Positions 9,006 through 17,502 of a stretch of DNA of 64,000 nucleotides are shown here, one piece after another. The DNA lies in NCBI RefSeq assembly GCF_018709685.1, contig NZ_JABDHQ010000011.1, forward strand, positions 1-64,000, in the 5' to 3' direction. The notes beneath the pieces are model-generated. The model had not been told where the DNA came from. It worked only from the letters and a program-made list of their open reading frames with translations, and ran no database searches. The position numbers and the translations under genes were made by a program. The stretch is from Akkermansia muciniphila (GTDB lineage: Bacteria; Verrucomicrobiota; Verrucomicrobiia; Verrucomicrobiales; Akkermansiaceae). Every line of letters begins with the position of its first letter. Within the stretch, counting starts at the first letter, position 1.

Positions 9006-9707
9006 TCAGGACAGCCTGGGGGCGGAGACGGGAAAGGGCAGCGCCCCTTCATCCCGCAACCGGGCGGACAGTTCCGCCGCGGAGGCGCATACCGGCACGT
9101 GGAAGGCGTCCAGCGCGGCGCGGGAACTGTAGCCCCACCCCACCAGTACCAGGCGCGTTCCGGCATTCACGGCAGTGTTGCCGTCGTGGGCGGAATCCCC
9201 CACCATGCACACCTGCCCCGGTTCCATGCCCCAGGCATGGACGATGGACAGCAGGGAACCAGGCTCCGGCTTGCGCGGGAAACGGTCTGAAAAGCCCATC
9301 ACCACCCGGAAAGGCACGTCCGGGAGGATATGGCGCACCAGTGGACTCGTGATCACATGCGGCTTGTTGGACAGGACGCCCAGGGGATGCCCCTCCGCGG
9401 CCAGTTCCAGCAGCATTTCACGAATGCCGGGGTACGGCGCCGTGCCGTCCTGCCAGGTATGGGGATATTCCTTCATGAACCCCTTGTGCACCGCTTCAAA
9501 GGCCTCTTCAGGCACCTCCCCGTGAAAGTATTCCCGCAGGGAAGCCAGGCAGAGCTCCCGCGCGCCCCGGCCCACCATTCCCCGGATGGCATCTACGGAA
9601 TGCTCCGGATACCCCAGGGCCTTCAAGGCCAGGTTCAGGCCGCGGGCGATGCCGGGAATGGAGTCCACCAGCGTTCCGTCCAGGTCAAAGACAAAACCCG
9701 TTTTCAT
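9006..9707 (-). CDS. HAD-family hydrolase, phosphoglycolate phosphatase-like
   Basis: A 233-residue cytoplasmic phosphatase. The HAD motifs are all present: FDLDGTLVDS (nucleophile Asp8, acid/base Asp10), VLSNKP (motif II), Lys in FPRKPEP (motif III) and MVGDSAHD (motif IV). A helical cap of the Gph/PGP type lies between motifs I and II. Phosphoglycolate is the likeliest substrate but other small phosphoesters are possible. The ATG at 9707, 4 nt past the lpxA stop with GAGG just upstream, is preferred to the longer frame from 9752, which would overlap lpxA. It is probably cotranscribed with lpxA. Confidence 0.85.
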   Translation of the reverse strand: MKTGFVFDLDGTLVDSIPGIARGLNLALKALGYPEHSVDAIRGMVGRGARELCLASLREYFHGEVPEEAFEAVHKGFMKEYPHTWQDGTAPYPGIREMLLELAAEGHPLGVLSNKPHVITSPLVRHILPDVPFRVVMGFSDRFPRKPEPGSLLSIVHAWGMEPGQVCMVGDSAHDGNTAVNAGTRLVLVGWGYSSRAALDAFHVPVCASAAELSARLRDEGALPFPVSAPRLS

Positions 9708-9711
9708 GGCC

Positions 9712-10491
9712 TCAATGGCAGAATCCGCGTTCGGAAGTTTCCACGAACTCAACGATTCTCTTCAGGCAGGGATTTTCCGCATAGTCTGAATTCCGGAGTT
9801 CCTCAATAGCTTCCTGAACGGACAGCTTCTTGTTGACGAAGAGCTTTTTATAGCACATGCGCACGGCACGCAGGTCTTCCTCGGAAAATCCGCGCCTCTG
9901 CATGCCGATGGAGTTGACGGAGCGCGTCACGGCCGGATGGCCTTCCACAATGGTGTACGGCAACACGTCCTGGGATACGCGGGCCATGGCTCCCACCATG
10001 GAGTGCTCCCCGATGCTGGCGAACTGGTGCACGGCGCAGCAGCCCGCCAGGATGGCGTAATCCCCCACCGTGACATGGCCGGCGGCGGTGGCGAAGCCGG
10101 AGAAAATCACATGGTTGCCTATCTGGCAGTCGTGCCCGGCGTGGCAAGAGACCAGGAACAGGTTGTTGCTGCCAATCCGCGTGGCGCCGCCAATGTCCGT
10201 GGCGCGGTTGATGGTGGCGTTTTCACGGAAAACGTTGTTATCCCCCACTTCCAGGTAGGTGGGTTCCCCCTGGTACTTCAAATCCTGGCTTTTCAGGCCG
10301 ATGACGGAAAACGGGAAGAACTCGTTGCCGCTGCCGAAGGAGGAAGGGCCGTCAATGACCACATGGCTGTGCAGCACGCAGCCGGGGCCCAGCTTTACAT
10401 GTTCTCCGACAACGCAAAAGGGACCGATTTTAACATCATCCGCTATTTCCGCAGTAGGATGCACTACTGCCGTTGGGTGTATTTCTGGCAT
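9712..10491 (-). CDS. lpxA: Acyl-ACP--UDP-N-acetylglucosamine O-acyltransferase LpxA
   Basis: A 259-residue cytoplasmic enzyme for the first step of lipid A synthesis, acylating UDP-GlcNAc at the 3-OH from acyl-ACP. Residues 1-185 are a left-handed beta helix of hexapeptide repeats (IHPTAVV, IGPFCVV, LGPGCVL and onward). The catalytic His is His120 in CHAGHDCQIGN, and AVHQFASIGEHSMVG is the other family signature. The C-terminal helical domain (about 190-259) completes a normal-length LpxA. The product implies a Gram-negative outer membrane with lipid A. No lpxB, lpxC or lpxD lies nearby. It leads a two-gene transcript with the HAD phosphatase. Confidence 0.95.
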   Translation of the reverse strand: MPEIHPTAVVHPTAEIADDVKIGPFCVVGEHVKLGPGCVLHSHVVIDGPSSFGSGNEFFPFSVIGLKSQDLKYQGEPTYLEVGDNNVFRENATINRATDIGGATRIGSNNLFLVSCHAGHDCQIGNHVIFSGFATAAGHVTVGDYAILAGCCAVHQFASIGEHSMVGAMARVSQDVLPYTIVEGHPAVTRSVNSIGMQRRGFSEEDLRAVRMCYKKLFVNKKLSVQEAIEELRNSDYAENPCLKRIVEFVETSERGFCH

Positions 10492-10558
10492 GGCTGGGGC
10501 AAGTATGAAACAAATTCAGGTGATTAAAAGGCTAAATCCCGCTCGGAATGCCTTTTTG

Positions 10559-11428
10559 TCACATTTGTCCGGAGGCGCTGACATACGCCTCCATCTCCGG
10601 AAGCCAGGGAATGAGCAGCACGTACATGATCTGAAGGCACAGGATGATCAGTACCAGCGTCATCACCACCTTGCGGAGGGTAAGGGAGTCATTCAGCACG
10701 TCCGTGGTGCCCAGCTTCCGGTCCCACGGGGTAAAGCCGAAGCGGCGCACCCACCACCAGGAGAAGAACAGGGCCAGCAGCATCAGGGAGGGGGCAAAAC
10801 AGCCCAGGCCCAGAACCATGACGAACAGGGAGCGCCTGAACGCCGTGGAGAAGGAGAGGCGGTTCCCGCGGTAGTCCCTGACGGAGACGCCCAGCATGGC
10901 TTTTCCCGGCGTGGTGCCCAGCGCCGCCACAAAGGCGGCTTCAATGAGCACGAGCGGCAGGCAGAGGTAAAGCAGGGCTTCATAGGAGCCGGGGAGAAAA
11001 TCGGGGCTGAAGCCCAGGCCCAGTACCCTGAGCACGGCCAGGTAAAGCGTCATGTGCATCATCACATCCGCCATTCTTCCCAGAAAACGCACGTACGGGT
11101 ACGGAACCACCAGCACCACGTCCTCCTCCGGGGCCTTTTCCGCTTCTTCCTCCGGCAAGGATTCCCCGTCCACGGGTTCCGCCACGGAGATTTCCGCGGC
11201 ATCATCCTCCGGAGCTTCTTCCCCGGCCTTCCGCCGTTCCTCCTCTTCCTCCCGGCCAGCAAACATTTCCTTCAGCACCGGGAGGTCATGGATGCGCACC
11301 CATTCCGCGCATCCGGCATGCCATGCCCGGGCGTTTTCCGGTATGAGGCCCGCCTCCAGCATAGAGATGACTTCCACCTCCGGCAGAGGCCCCTTCTTTT
11401 CATGATCCTGAATCCAGTAAATATCCAT
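10559..11428 (-). CDS. GYF_2 and RDD domain membrane protein
   Basis: A 289-residue inner-membrane protein. Residues 1-55 (IYWIQDHEKKGPLPEVEV, then ARAWHAGCAEWV) match the GYF_2/DUF4339 type found at the N-terminus of many bacterial RDD proteins. A Glu-rich linker (about 60-100) follows. The rest is an RDD-type bundle of several membrane helices, with GTTPGKAMLGVSVRDYRG and a WDRKLGTTDVL segment near the end. The start at 11428 has AGGA 8 nt upstream; the open frame continues to 11524 inside the permease gene. It begins 13 nt after the permease stop, so the two are probably cotranscribed. RDD proteins are poorly understood; some are linked to ion transport. Confidence 0.8.
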   Translation of the reverse strand: MDIYWIQDHEKKGPLPEVEVISMLEAGLIPENARAWHAGCAEWVRIHDLPVLKEMFAGREEEEERRKAGEEAPEDDAAEISVAEPVDGESLPEEEAEKAPEEDVVLVVPYPYVRFLGRMADVMMHMTLYLAVLRVLGLGFSPDFLPGSYEALLYLCLPLVLIEAAFVAALGTTPGKAMLGVSVRDYRGNRLSFSTAFRRSLFVMVLGLGCFAPSLMLLALFFSWWWVRRFGFTPWDRKLGTTDVLNDSLTLRKVVMTLVLIILCLQIMYVLLIPWLPEMEAYVSASGQM

Positions 11429-11441
11429 GAGGCGGTTCCTG

Positions 11442-13067
11442 TTACATGCTGCGCAGGGAGCGGGCCGGGTCCTGGCGCGCCGTGATGAGAGCCGGAATGA
11501 TGGAGGCCACCACAACCATGACAAAGGCCTTCACGCCCTGCCACGCCAGCTCCGTCCAGTCAATCACCACCGGAATATTCGCCGTGCCGTGGAACGCCAC
11601 GGGGAACGGGTCAAAGCCTATTCCCGCCAAGAAGCCCTGGATCTGCATGCGGTATTCCAGCACCAGCAGCCCCAGCCCCACGCCCAGGAGAGCCCCTACA
11701 AAGCCGATGATGACCCCCTGCCACAGGAAAACGCGCACCACCTGGAACGGCGTAGCCCCCAGGGCCTTCATCACGGCGATTTCCCTCTTCCGCTGGATGG
11801 AGACGGTGAACATCACCGCCATGATGCAGAAGGCGGAGATCAGGGAGATGAAGGAAAGCACGAAGCTCATCATCATGCGCTCCTTCTGCATGAGTTCAAA
11901 CCATGCGTTAAAACGGTCATGCCAGGTTTCCAGCGTCCACGCGGAGGACGGCTTTTCCTTTTCCAGGGCCTGCATCACGGGAGCCAGCATGGTTTCCACA
12001 TGGTAGGGATCATCCACGCGCAGGGCCACGGCCTGCACCACGTCATCCTCATAACCCAGCAGTTCCTGGCCGATGACCAGCGGAATAAACAGGTCCGGGC
12101 TGGGCGTATGCTGGGAGGCCCGGTAAATGCCGATCACCTCCAGGTCCTTCGGCATGACCAGTTCCCTGATTTTGCGGAAGCACTCCATGTCCGCCTCATT
12201 CCGCTGTCCGGCCTTGAAGCCGCCCAGAATGGTTTCCCATTCCTTGCGGGTGCCTTCCGGGAAGGCCACGGTGCCGTTGTCCAGGGCTTCCCCGTCATTC
12301 AACACGGCCAGCAAATCCATCAGGCCGGAGCGCTCCGCGTCCCTGCGGGGAACGGAGAGCAGGCCGTTGAGCAGGTTGAACACGTTGTCCACGGAGGCTT
12401 TTTTAGCCGCTTCGCGCCCCTGCTCCGTTTTCAGGGACTTGCCCCATTCCTTCAAATCGTTGAGTTCCCGGGCGTTTTTCTCCGCCAGTACGGGCAGTTC
12501 CGTCTGCTGGTAGGCGTGGGAAATTTCCTGGAAATTGCGGGTGGTGTACACCCGGATCACATCTCCCACGTTCAGCCCCATGTTTTCCGCCACAATGGAG
12601 GAGACCACGGCCTTTTCCCCCATGTCCAGGTCCGCATTGCCCGCTACCACCAAGTGCTTCAAATCGTCCAGCTGGGCAGCGTTTTCCGTATCAATGGCCC
12701 GGAAAAAACACGGCCTCTGCCGTCCCTGCACGTCCACCAGCGCATAGTCTTCTATCAGGGCATAGGTGGACTGGACGCCGGGAACGTGTTTAAGCTTCCC
12801 GCTCAGTTCCATCCAGTCCGGAATCACCTCCCTCACGCCGAAGTCATTCCTGTAGCACACCTGGACGTGCGGGGAATGCGCAAACAAGTTCCCCTGGATT
12901 TCCTTCTGGAGACCGCCCATCACGGACAGCACGACAATGAGCACCATCACCCCCAGCGATACGCCCAGCAGGCAGATCAGGGTGATGATGGAAAAGAAAG
13001 TCCGCAGCGGGTTCAGATACCGCAGCGCCAGGCTCAGGCTGATGTACCGGCTCAATAGGTTCTTCAT
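11442..13067 (-). CDS. ABC transporter permease, FtsX/LolC-LolE family
   Basis: A 541-residue inner-membrane permease. The N-terminus (SLALRYLNPLRTFFSIITLICLLG) and helix 1 match LolC/LolE, which pull lipoproteins from the inner membrane for delivery to LolA. A MacB-like periplasmic domain (about residues 55-390) follows, then three helices with QRKREIAVMKALGATPFQVVRVFL, the FtsX coupling signature. The protein is over 100 residues longer than usual LolC/E, the excess lying in the periplasmic domain. No LolD ATPase gene is adjacent, so its partner must be elsewhere. Downstream comes the RDD protein. Confidence 0.85.
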   Translation of the reverse strand: MKNLLSRYISLSLALRYLNPLRTFFSIITLICLLGVSLGVMVLIVVLSVMGGLQKEIQGNLFAHSPHVQVCYRNDFGVREVIPDWMELSGKLKHVPGVQSTYALIEDYALVDVQGRQRPCFFRAIDTENAAQLDDLKHLVVAGNADLDMGEKAVVSSIVAENMGLNVGDVIRVYTTRNFQEISHAYQQTELPVLAEKNARELNDLKEWGKSLKTEQGREAAKKASVDNVFNLLNGLLSVPRRDAERSGLMDLLAVLNDGEALDNGTVAFPEGTRKEWETILGGFKAGQRNEADMECFRKIRELVMPKDLEVIGIYRASQHTPSPDLFIPLVIGQELLGYEDDVVQAVALRVDDPYHVETMLAPVMQALEKEKPSSAWTLETWHDRFNAWFELMQKERMMMSFVLSFISLISAFCIMAVMFTVSIQRKREIAVMKALGATPFQVVRVFLWQGVIIGFVGALLGVGLGLLVLEYRMQIQGFLAGIGFDPFPVAFHGTANIPVVIDWTELAWQGVKAFVMVVVASIIPALITARQDPARSLRSM

Positions 13068-13141
13068 GAATAACGCGGCACACCTTGCCTGAACGCCGTC
13101 CCCTTTCCAAGCTTAAAACATGTTCCGTGCAGGGCCGCCCG

Positions 13142-14062
13142 CTACTTGGCGGCGGCGGGCTGCCATTCCGTGCACAGCCACCGGGCCATGGAGGCGATCA
13201 CCTTCTCGCAGGCGGGGGCGGAGTCCTTTGAATCCATGACGAATACGGAGACCGCCATTTTCCGGCCATTGGGAAGAACAATGATGCCCACGTCATTAAC
13301 GGCGGTAATCACGCCCTCCGGGGATGTAAAGCCCGATCCGGTCTTGTGCGCCACCACGTAATCCTGCGGCAGCTTTCCTTTCAGGCGCGTGGCTCCCGTA
13401 GCGCAGCCGGCCATCATGTCCCAGAGGAAGCGCTGCGTGTCCTTGTCCAGGATTTTCCCCTCGTCAAACGCGCGCAGCAGGGCATTCATGGCTGAAGGAC
13501 GGCTTGAGTTGACATACTGCAAGTCGTGGTTCCGCAGCATCTCATTTTCCGTAAACCGGACGTTGATGCCGCTGATGCCCCATTCCTTCAAATCCTTCTG
13601 CACGGCTTCCGTACCGCCGATAAGGGCAAACAGGAGGTCGCAGGCGTTGTTGTCGCTCTCCTGAACGGTCACGCGCAGCAGCTCCTTTAAAGAAAAATCA
13701 CCGCCCTGCGGAAAGCGCTCCCGCAACGGGCTCCAGGTGCCTTTCACCAGTTGTTCCGGGCGTATGCGGATGATCTGCTCCAGATTCAGTTTCCCTTCAT
13801 TCACCCGCTTCAGCACGGACAGGGCAAGAATGAATTTGAAGACGCTCTGCATGGGATAGGCCGCTTCATCCCCTATGGATACGGTTTCCCCCGTGTCCAG
13901 CATCACCGCAGCCATGCCCACGCGGGCTTTCAGGGAATGCGCCAGCTTCTGCACGGCAGCGGAATCAGCCGCAGGAGCGGCGCCCAGCACGGGGAAAACC
14001 CCCAGGGAAATGGCGCAGGAACATGCCACGCAGCCGCGGAAAAAAGAACCGGAAAAAGTCAT
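13142..14062 (-). CDS. Class A beta-lactamase
   Basis: A 306-residue exported serine hydrolase expected to open beta-lactam rings in the periplasm. The start at 14062 gives a signal peptide ending near VLGAAPAAD. Numbered from the longest frame (TTG at 14104), the class A motifs are Ser87-x-x-Lys90 (SVFK), Ser150-Asp-Asn (SDNNACD) and Lys254-Thr-Gly (HKTGSGF). The omega-loop region reads RFTENEML, closer to the PER/CfxA/VEB subgroup (A2) than to TEM; the general-base Glu should be Glu186 or Glu188. ATG at 14071 is an alternative. It stands alone with no regulator or mobile flanks, suggesting a resident chromosomal gene. A PBP gene lies only 6 kb away. Confidence 0.88.
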   Translation of the reverse strand: MTFSGSFFRGCVACSCAISLGVFPVLGAAPAADSAAVQKLAHSLKARVGMAAVMLDTGETVSIGDEAAYPMQSVFKFILALSVLKRVNEGKLNLEQIIRIRPEQLVKGTWSPLRERFPQGGDFSLKELLRVTVQESDNNACDLLFALIGGTEAVQKDLKEWGISGINVRFTENEMLRNHDLQYVNSSRPSAMNALLRAFDEGKILDKDTQRFLWDMMAGCATGATRLKGKLPQDYVVAHKTGSGFTSPEGVITAVNDVGIIVLPNGRKMAVSVFVMDSKDSAPACEKVIASMARWLCTEWQPAAAK

Positions 14063-14071
14063 GGCCGCCAT

Positions 14072-14098
14072 TGCATACCGAACCCGCAACAACCGCAA
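14072..14098 (-). promoter_or_regulatory. Possible promoter of the beta-lactamase gene
   Basis: Reading the minus strand, TTGCGG (14098-14093), 15 nt, and TATGCA (14077-14072) precede the ATG at 14062 by 9 nt. The spacing would make the transcript nearly leaderless. The -35 and its spacer are off-consensus. Confidence 0.35.
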
Positions 14099-14155
14099 TA
14101 TCAATCCAAGGACCGGCCCCCTTTTTTTCCGTCATCCGCAAGCCGGGCAGGAGCC

Positions 14156-14184
14156 TTGCCTCCGGACGCCCTTCCTGGTAAGAA
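14156..14184 (+). promoter_or_regulatory. Promoter of the DUF456 gene
   Basis: TTGCCT (14156-14161), a 17-nt spacer and TAAGAA (14179-14184) end 7 nt before the ATG at 14192, so transcription would start at or next to the start codon. The GGAAGG that overlaps could instead serve as a ribosome-binding site if the true promoter lies further upstream. Confidence 0.4.
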
Positions 14185-14191
14185 GGAAGGC

Positions 14192-14695
14192 ATGTCCCCC
14201 GTCCTTTCGGAAACCCTCGTCTGGTGCGTCACCCTGCTTCTGTTCGGCATGGGCCTGATCGGCACGCTCATTCCCATGCTTCCCGGCATCATCATCATTG
14301 CGGCAGGCTGCATCTGGCAGGGCGTGATGGGCGCCGGGCGCCTGGAGTGGTGGGGCTGGACCGTGCTGGCGCTGCTGGTGGCGGGGGGCCTGGTCATTGA
14401 CAAGCTTTCCGGCGGCATGGGGGCCAAAAAATTCGGCAGTACCGCCGCAGGCATCTGGGGGGCCATCATCGGCGCCGTGGTGGGCGCCGTCCTGTTCACC
14501 CCCATCGTGGGGCTTCTGTTCATGCCGTTCCTGGGAGCGCTGCTGGCGGAACTCATCTTTGCCAGAAAGGACATCCTGGCCGCGTTCAAGGCCGGTTCCG
14601 GAGCGGCGCTGGGGATGCTCACCGGGCTTCTGCTGGAATTCACCTGCGGCCTGCTCATCATCGCCTGGTTCTGCTCCTGTTATTTCCTGTTCTGA
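14192..14695 (+). CDS. DUF456 domain-containing membrane protein
   Basis: A 167-residue inner-membrane protein of unknown function. It has about five hydrophobic segments: LVWCVTLLLFGMGLIGTLIPMLPG, a second around WGWTVLALLVAGGLV, and Gly-rich helices such as GIWGAIIGAVVGAVLF. The pattern of two Gly-rich repeats with KKFGSTAAGIWGA and FAGKD-like FARKDILAAFKAG is that of DUF456. The start at 14192 has GAAGGAAGG just upstream; the frame is open back to 13751 across the beta-lactamase, which is rejected. It lies divergent from the beta-lactamase, and a DUF3784 gene follows 86 bp later. Confidence 0.8.
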   Translation: MSPVLSETLVWCVTLLLFGMGLIGTLIPMLPGIIIIAAGCIWQGVMGAGRLEWWGWTVLALLVAGGLVIDKLSGGMGAKKFGSTAAGIWGAIIGAVVGAVLFTPIVGLLFMPFLGALLAELIFARKDILAAFKAGSGAALGMLTGLLLEFTCGLLIIAWFCSCYFLF

Positions 14696-14781
14696 TAAAA
14701 AATCGTTTCCGTCACGTATCTTTTTAAAAACGGCTCTGCCCGGCGCGGCGGCCCTCCCGCTGATTTCCCATTTTCCGGCTT

Positions 14782-15102
14782 ATGGACGCACCTATTCCGA
14801 TACCCGTCGCCATGATGGCAGGCTTTATCATTCTTGGAGTCATTCTTTCCATGGGAAAATGTTCCTTCCTTATTGCCGGGTATAACACCATGAGCAAGGA
14901 ACGGAAAAAACAGTACGATGAACGCGCGCTGTGCCGGTTCATGGGAAAGATCATGTACTGCCTCGCCTTCAGCATGCTGATTTGGCTCGCCAGCATCATT
15001 CTCCAGAACGCCGTGTTTCTGTCTGTCTCCCTGTTTTTCCTGGTAGGAAGCCTGGCGTTTGCCGTCATTTACGCCAATACAGCCTCCCGGTTCAGGAAAT
15101 AA
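14782..15102 (+). CDS. DUF3784 family small membrane protein
   Basis: A 106-residue membrane protein with three hydrophobic helices (about 9-30, 55-76 and 78-97). The central segment KCSFLIAGYNTMSKERKKQYD followed by CRFMGK is the DUF3784 signature. No biochemical role is known for the family. The start ATG at 14782 is the first in the frame. It ends 14 nt before the GH95 start codon, so it may share a transcript with that gene, although a common role is not evident. Confidence 0.75.
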   Translation: MDAPIPIPVAMMAGFIILGVILSMGKCSFLIAGYNTMSKERKKQYDERALCRFMGKIMYCLAFSMLIWLASIILQNAVFLSVSLFFLVGSLAFAVIYANTASRFRK

Positions 15103-15116
15103 CCGCCCGTATAACC

Positions 15117-17477
15117 ATGAAATCTCTCTCTTTCTTCTGCCTGCTTCTTCTGGGCGCGGCTCCGCTCCAGGCATCTCCCGCCCCCATGCAGGTCACCTCC
15201 ACCGAACCCGCCCGGAAATGGACGGAGGGATACGGCACGGGCAACGGCAGGCTGGGCATCCTCTCTTTCGGCGTTTTTCCTAAAGAAACCGTCGTTCTCA
15301 ATGAAGGAAGCATCTTCGCGAAGAAGAATTTCCAGATGAAGGAAGGCGCCGCCCAGGCGCTGGACAAGGCGCGCCAGCTTTGCCGGGAGGGAAAATACCG
15401 GAGCGCGGACCAGGTGTTCCGGAAGGATATTCTGCCCTCCGGAAGCATCGCGGGAGATTACCAGCAGGGCGGCCTGCTTCAGGCGGAGTTCCAGGGGCTG
15501 CCCTCCCCCGCCTCTTTCCGGCGCATGCTGGACATGCAGCGGGGAAAGGCCTCCACCCGCGTTCAATTCGGCACGGGAGAACTGGTCACGGAGATTCTGG
15601 CGGCTCCGTCCGCGGACTGCGCCGCCTACCACATTACCTGCACCGTTCCGTCCGGGTGCCGCATTTCCCTGAATTTGCAGCATCCGGACCCGTCAGCCCG
15701 CATTACCGCGCAGCCGGACGGCTGGGTGCTGGCGGGACAGGGAAGCAATGGCGGAACCCGGTTTGAAAACCGGGTGGTCATTCTGGCGCCCGGCGCCGCC
15801 ATCTCCCGCCGGGGGAAGGAGATTATCCTGGATTCCGCCCGGGAGGTGCTGGTGCTTTCCTCCACCTCCACGGATTACAACCTCCGGAAACCGGAGGCCC
15901 CGCTGACGGGCAGCCTGGCAGACAGGAACAACCGTCTCCTGAAGAAGGCGGAAAAAATGGGGTGGAAAAAACTTGCCCGGGAGACGGAAGATTATTTTTC
16001 CCGCCTGATGCTGCGCTGCCAGGTGGACCTGGGGGATTCCCCGCCGGAGGTTTCCGCCATGGCCACCCCCCAAAGGCTGGAACGCGTCAAACAGGGAGGG
16101 AAGGATCCTGACCTGCTGGAACAGCTTTTCCAGTTCGGCCGCTTCTGCACGATTGTCCATACCAGGCCGGGCCAGCTCCCCTGCGGCTTGCAGGGACTGT
16201 GGAATCCGGAACTGCGGGCGGCGTGGATGGGCTGTTATTTCCTGAACATCAACAGCCAGATGAACCAGTGGCCGTCCCACGCCACCGGGCTGGGGGAATT
16301 CCAGCAGCCTTATCTTGATTTTGTCCGGAGCCTGCTTCCGTACGGGGAGGAATTCGCACGCTTCATCCGCCGGGACGGCTTCTGCTTCGGCCATTATACG
16401 GACTGCTGGAAGCATACCTATTTTTCAGGCAACAATCCGGAATGGGCCGCCAGCCTCATGAACGGAGCGTGGGCCTGCTCCCACCTGGTAGACAGCTACC
16501 GCTTCACCGGAGACAGGGAAGATCTGAAGAAGTCCCTGCCCATTCTGGAATCCAGCGCGCGCTTCATCATGTCCTGGTTTGAGGACGACGGCCAGGGCCG
16601 CTGCCTTTCCGGCCCAGGCGTCTCCCCTGAAACCGGGTTTTACGCGCCGGACGGCACGGGGCCCAACGTGCTTTCCTACGTTTCCAACGGCAATTCCCAC
16701 GACCAGCTTCTGGGGCGCGAGGCGCTCCGCAACTACATTTACGCCTGCCGGGAGCTGAATGTCCGGACTCCCACCCTGGTTAAAGCGCTGAATTTTCTCC
16801 CGAAGATTCCCCAGCCCGCCATTGGCCCTGACGGCCGCGTGCAGGAATGGCGGCAGCCCTTTGAGGAAATGCAGAAGGGCCACCGCCATATCAGCCACCT
16901 TTACGGCCTGTTTCCCGGCACGGAATGGAACGTGCTCACCACGCCGGAATACGCGGAGGCCGTACGCAAGTCAGCGGATTTCCGGCGCAAATACGCGGAC
17001 ATGGGGAACAACGGCATCCGCACCGGGTGGAGCACCGCCTGGCTCATCAACCTTTACGCATCCCTGGGGGACGGAAATTCCGCGGAGGACCGCATGTACA
17101 CGATGCTGAAACATTACATCAATTCCAACCTGTTTGACTTTCATCCCCCGTTCCAGATTGACGGCAACTTCGGCTTTACCTCCGGCGTGGCCCAATGCCT
17201 GGTCCAGAGTCAAATCATGCAGGACGGCTTTCAGGTCATCCTGCTGGCCCCGGCCCTGGCGGACGGCTGGAAGAAGGGTTCCGCCACGGGCCTGCGCACC
17301 CGGGGCGGGCTGAAGGTGGACCTACGCTGGGAAAACGGCCGGGTTCAGGCCACCGCCACAGCCAGCCGCCCCGGCCAATTCCGTTTCATGCACCGGGACC
17401 GCAAGAAAGACCTGGTGATGAAAAAGGGCCAGACGGAGAGGATTGATTTTCCTCCTCCCACCGCCAATACACTCTAA
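15117..17477 (+). CDS. Secreted GH95 alpha-L-fucosidase
   Basis: A 786-residue exported glycoside hydrolase predicted to release terminal alpha-1,2-linked fucose from mucin or milk glycans. The signal peptide ends near PLQASPAP. An N-terminal beta-sandwich (about 25-270) is joined to an (alpha/alpha)6 barrel (about 300-690). Family motifs are clear: RPGQLPCGLQGLWN, NINSQMNQWP with Asn377 and Asn379, HRHISHLYGLFPG, and QIDGNFGFTSG with Asp682. Glu505 in SPETGFY is a candidate general acid. These match the residues reported for Bifidobacterium AfcA by position in the motifs. The start follows from the signal peptide. A peptidase and an esterase follow, forming a probable three-gene envelope cluster. 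Confidence 0.92.
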   Translation: MKSLSFFCLLLLGAAPLQASPAPMQVTSTEPARKWTEGYGTGNGRLGILSFGVFPKETVVLNEGSIFAKKNFQMKEGAAQALDKARQLCREGKYRSADQVFRKDILPSGSIAGDYQQGGLLQAEFQGLPSPASFRRMLDMQRGKASTRVQFGTGELVTEILAAPSADCAAYHITCTVPSGCRISLNLQHPDPSARITAQPDGWVLAGQGSNGGTRFENRVVILAPGAAISRRGKEIILDSAREVLVLSSTSTDYNLRKPEAPLTGSLADRNNRLLKKAEKMGWKKLARETEDYFSRLMLRCQVDLGDSPPEVSAMATPQRLERVKQGGKDPDLLEQLFQFGRFCTIVHTRPGQLPCGLQGLWNPELRAAWMGCYFLNINSQMNQWPSHATGLGEFQQPYLDFVRSLLPYGEEFARFIRRDGFCFGHYTDCWKHTYFSGNNPEWAASLMNGAWACSHLVDSYRFTGDREDLKKSLPILESSARFIMSWFEDDGQGRCLSGPGVSPETGFYAPDGTGPNVLSYVSNGNSHDQLLGREALRNYIYACRELNVRTPTLVKALNFLPKIPQPAIGPDGRVQEWRQPFEEMQKGHRHISHLYGLFPGTEWNVLTTPEYAEAVRKSADFRRKYADMGNNGIRTGWSTAWLINLYASLGDGNSAEDRMYTMLKHYINSNLFDFHPPFQIDGNFGFTSGVAQCLVQSQIMQDGFQVILLAPALADGWKKGSATGLRTRGGLKVDLRWENGRVQATATASRPGQFRFMHRDRKKDLVMKKGQTERIDFPPPTANTL

Positions 17478-17502
17478 AACCGGCCTTCCCCAACTTCCCC
17501 TC

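Noticed and set aside
11427-13058. A 543-codon plus-strand frame opposite the LolC/E-like permease
   Set aside because: It mirrors the permease gene, is His/Gln-rich and lacks any motif; the minus-strand gene has strong family signatures.
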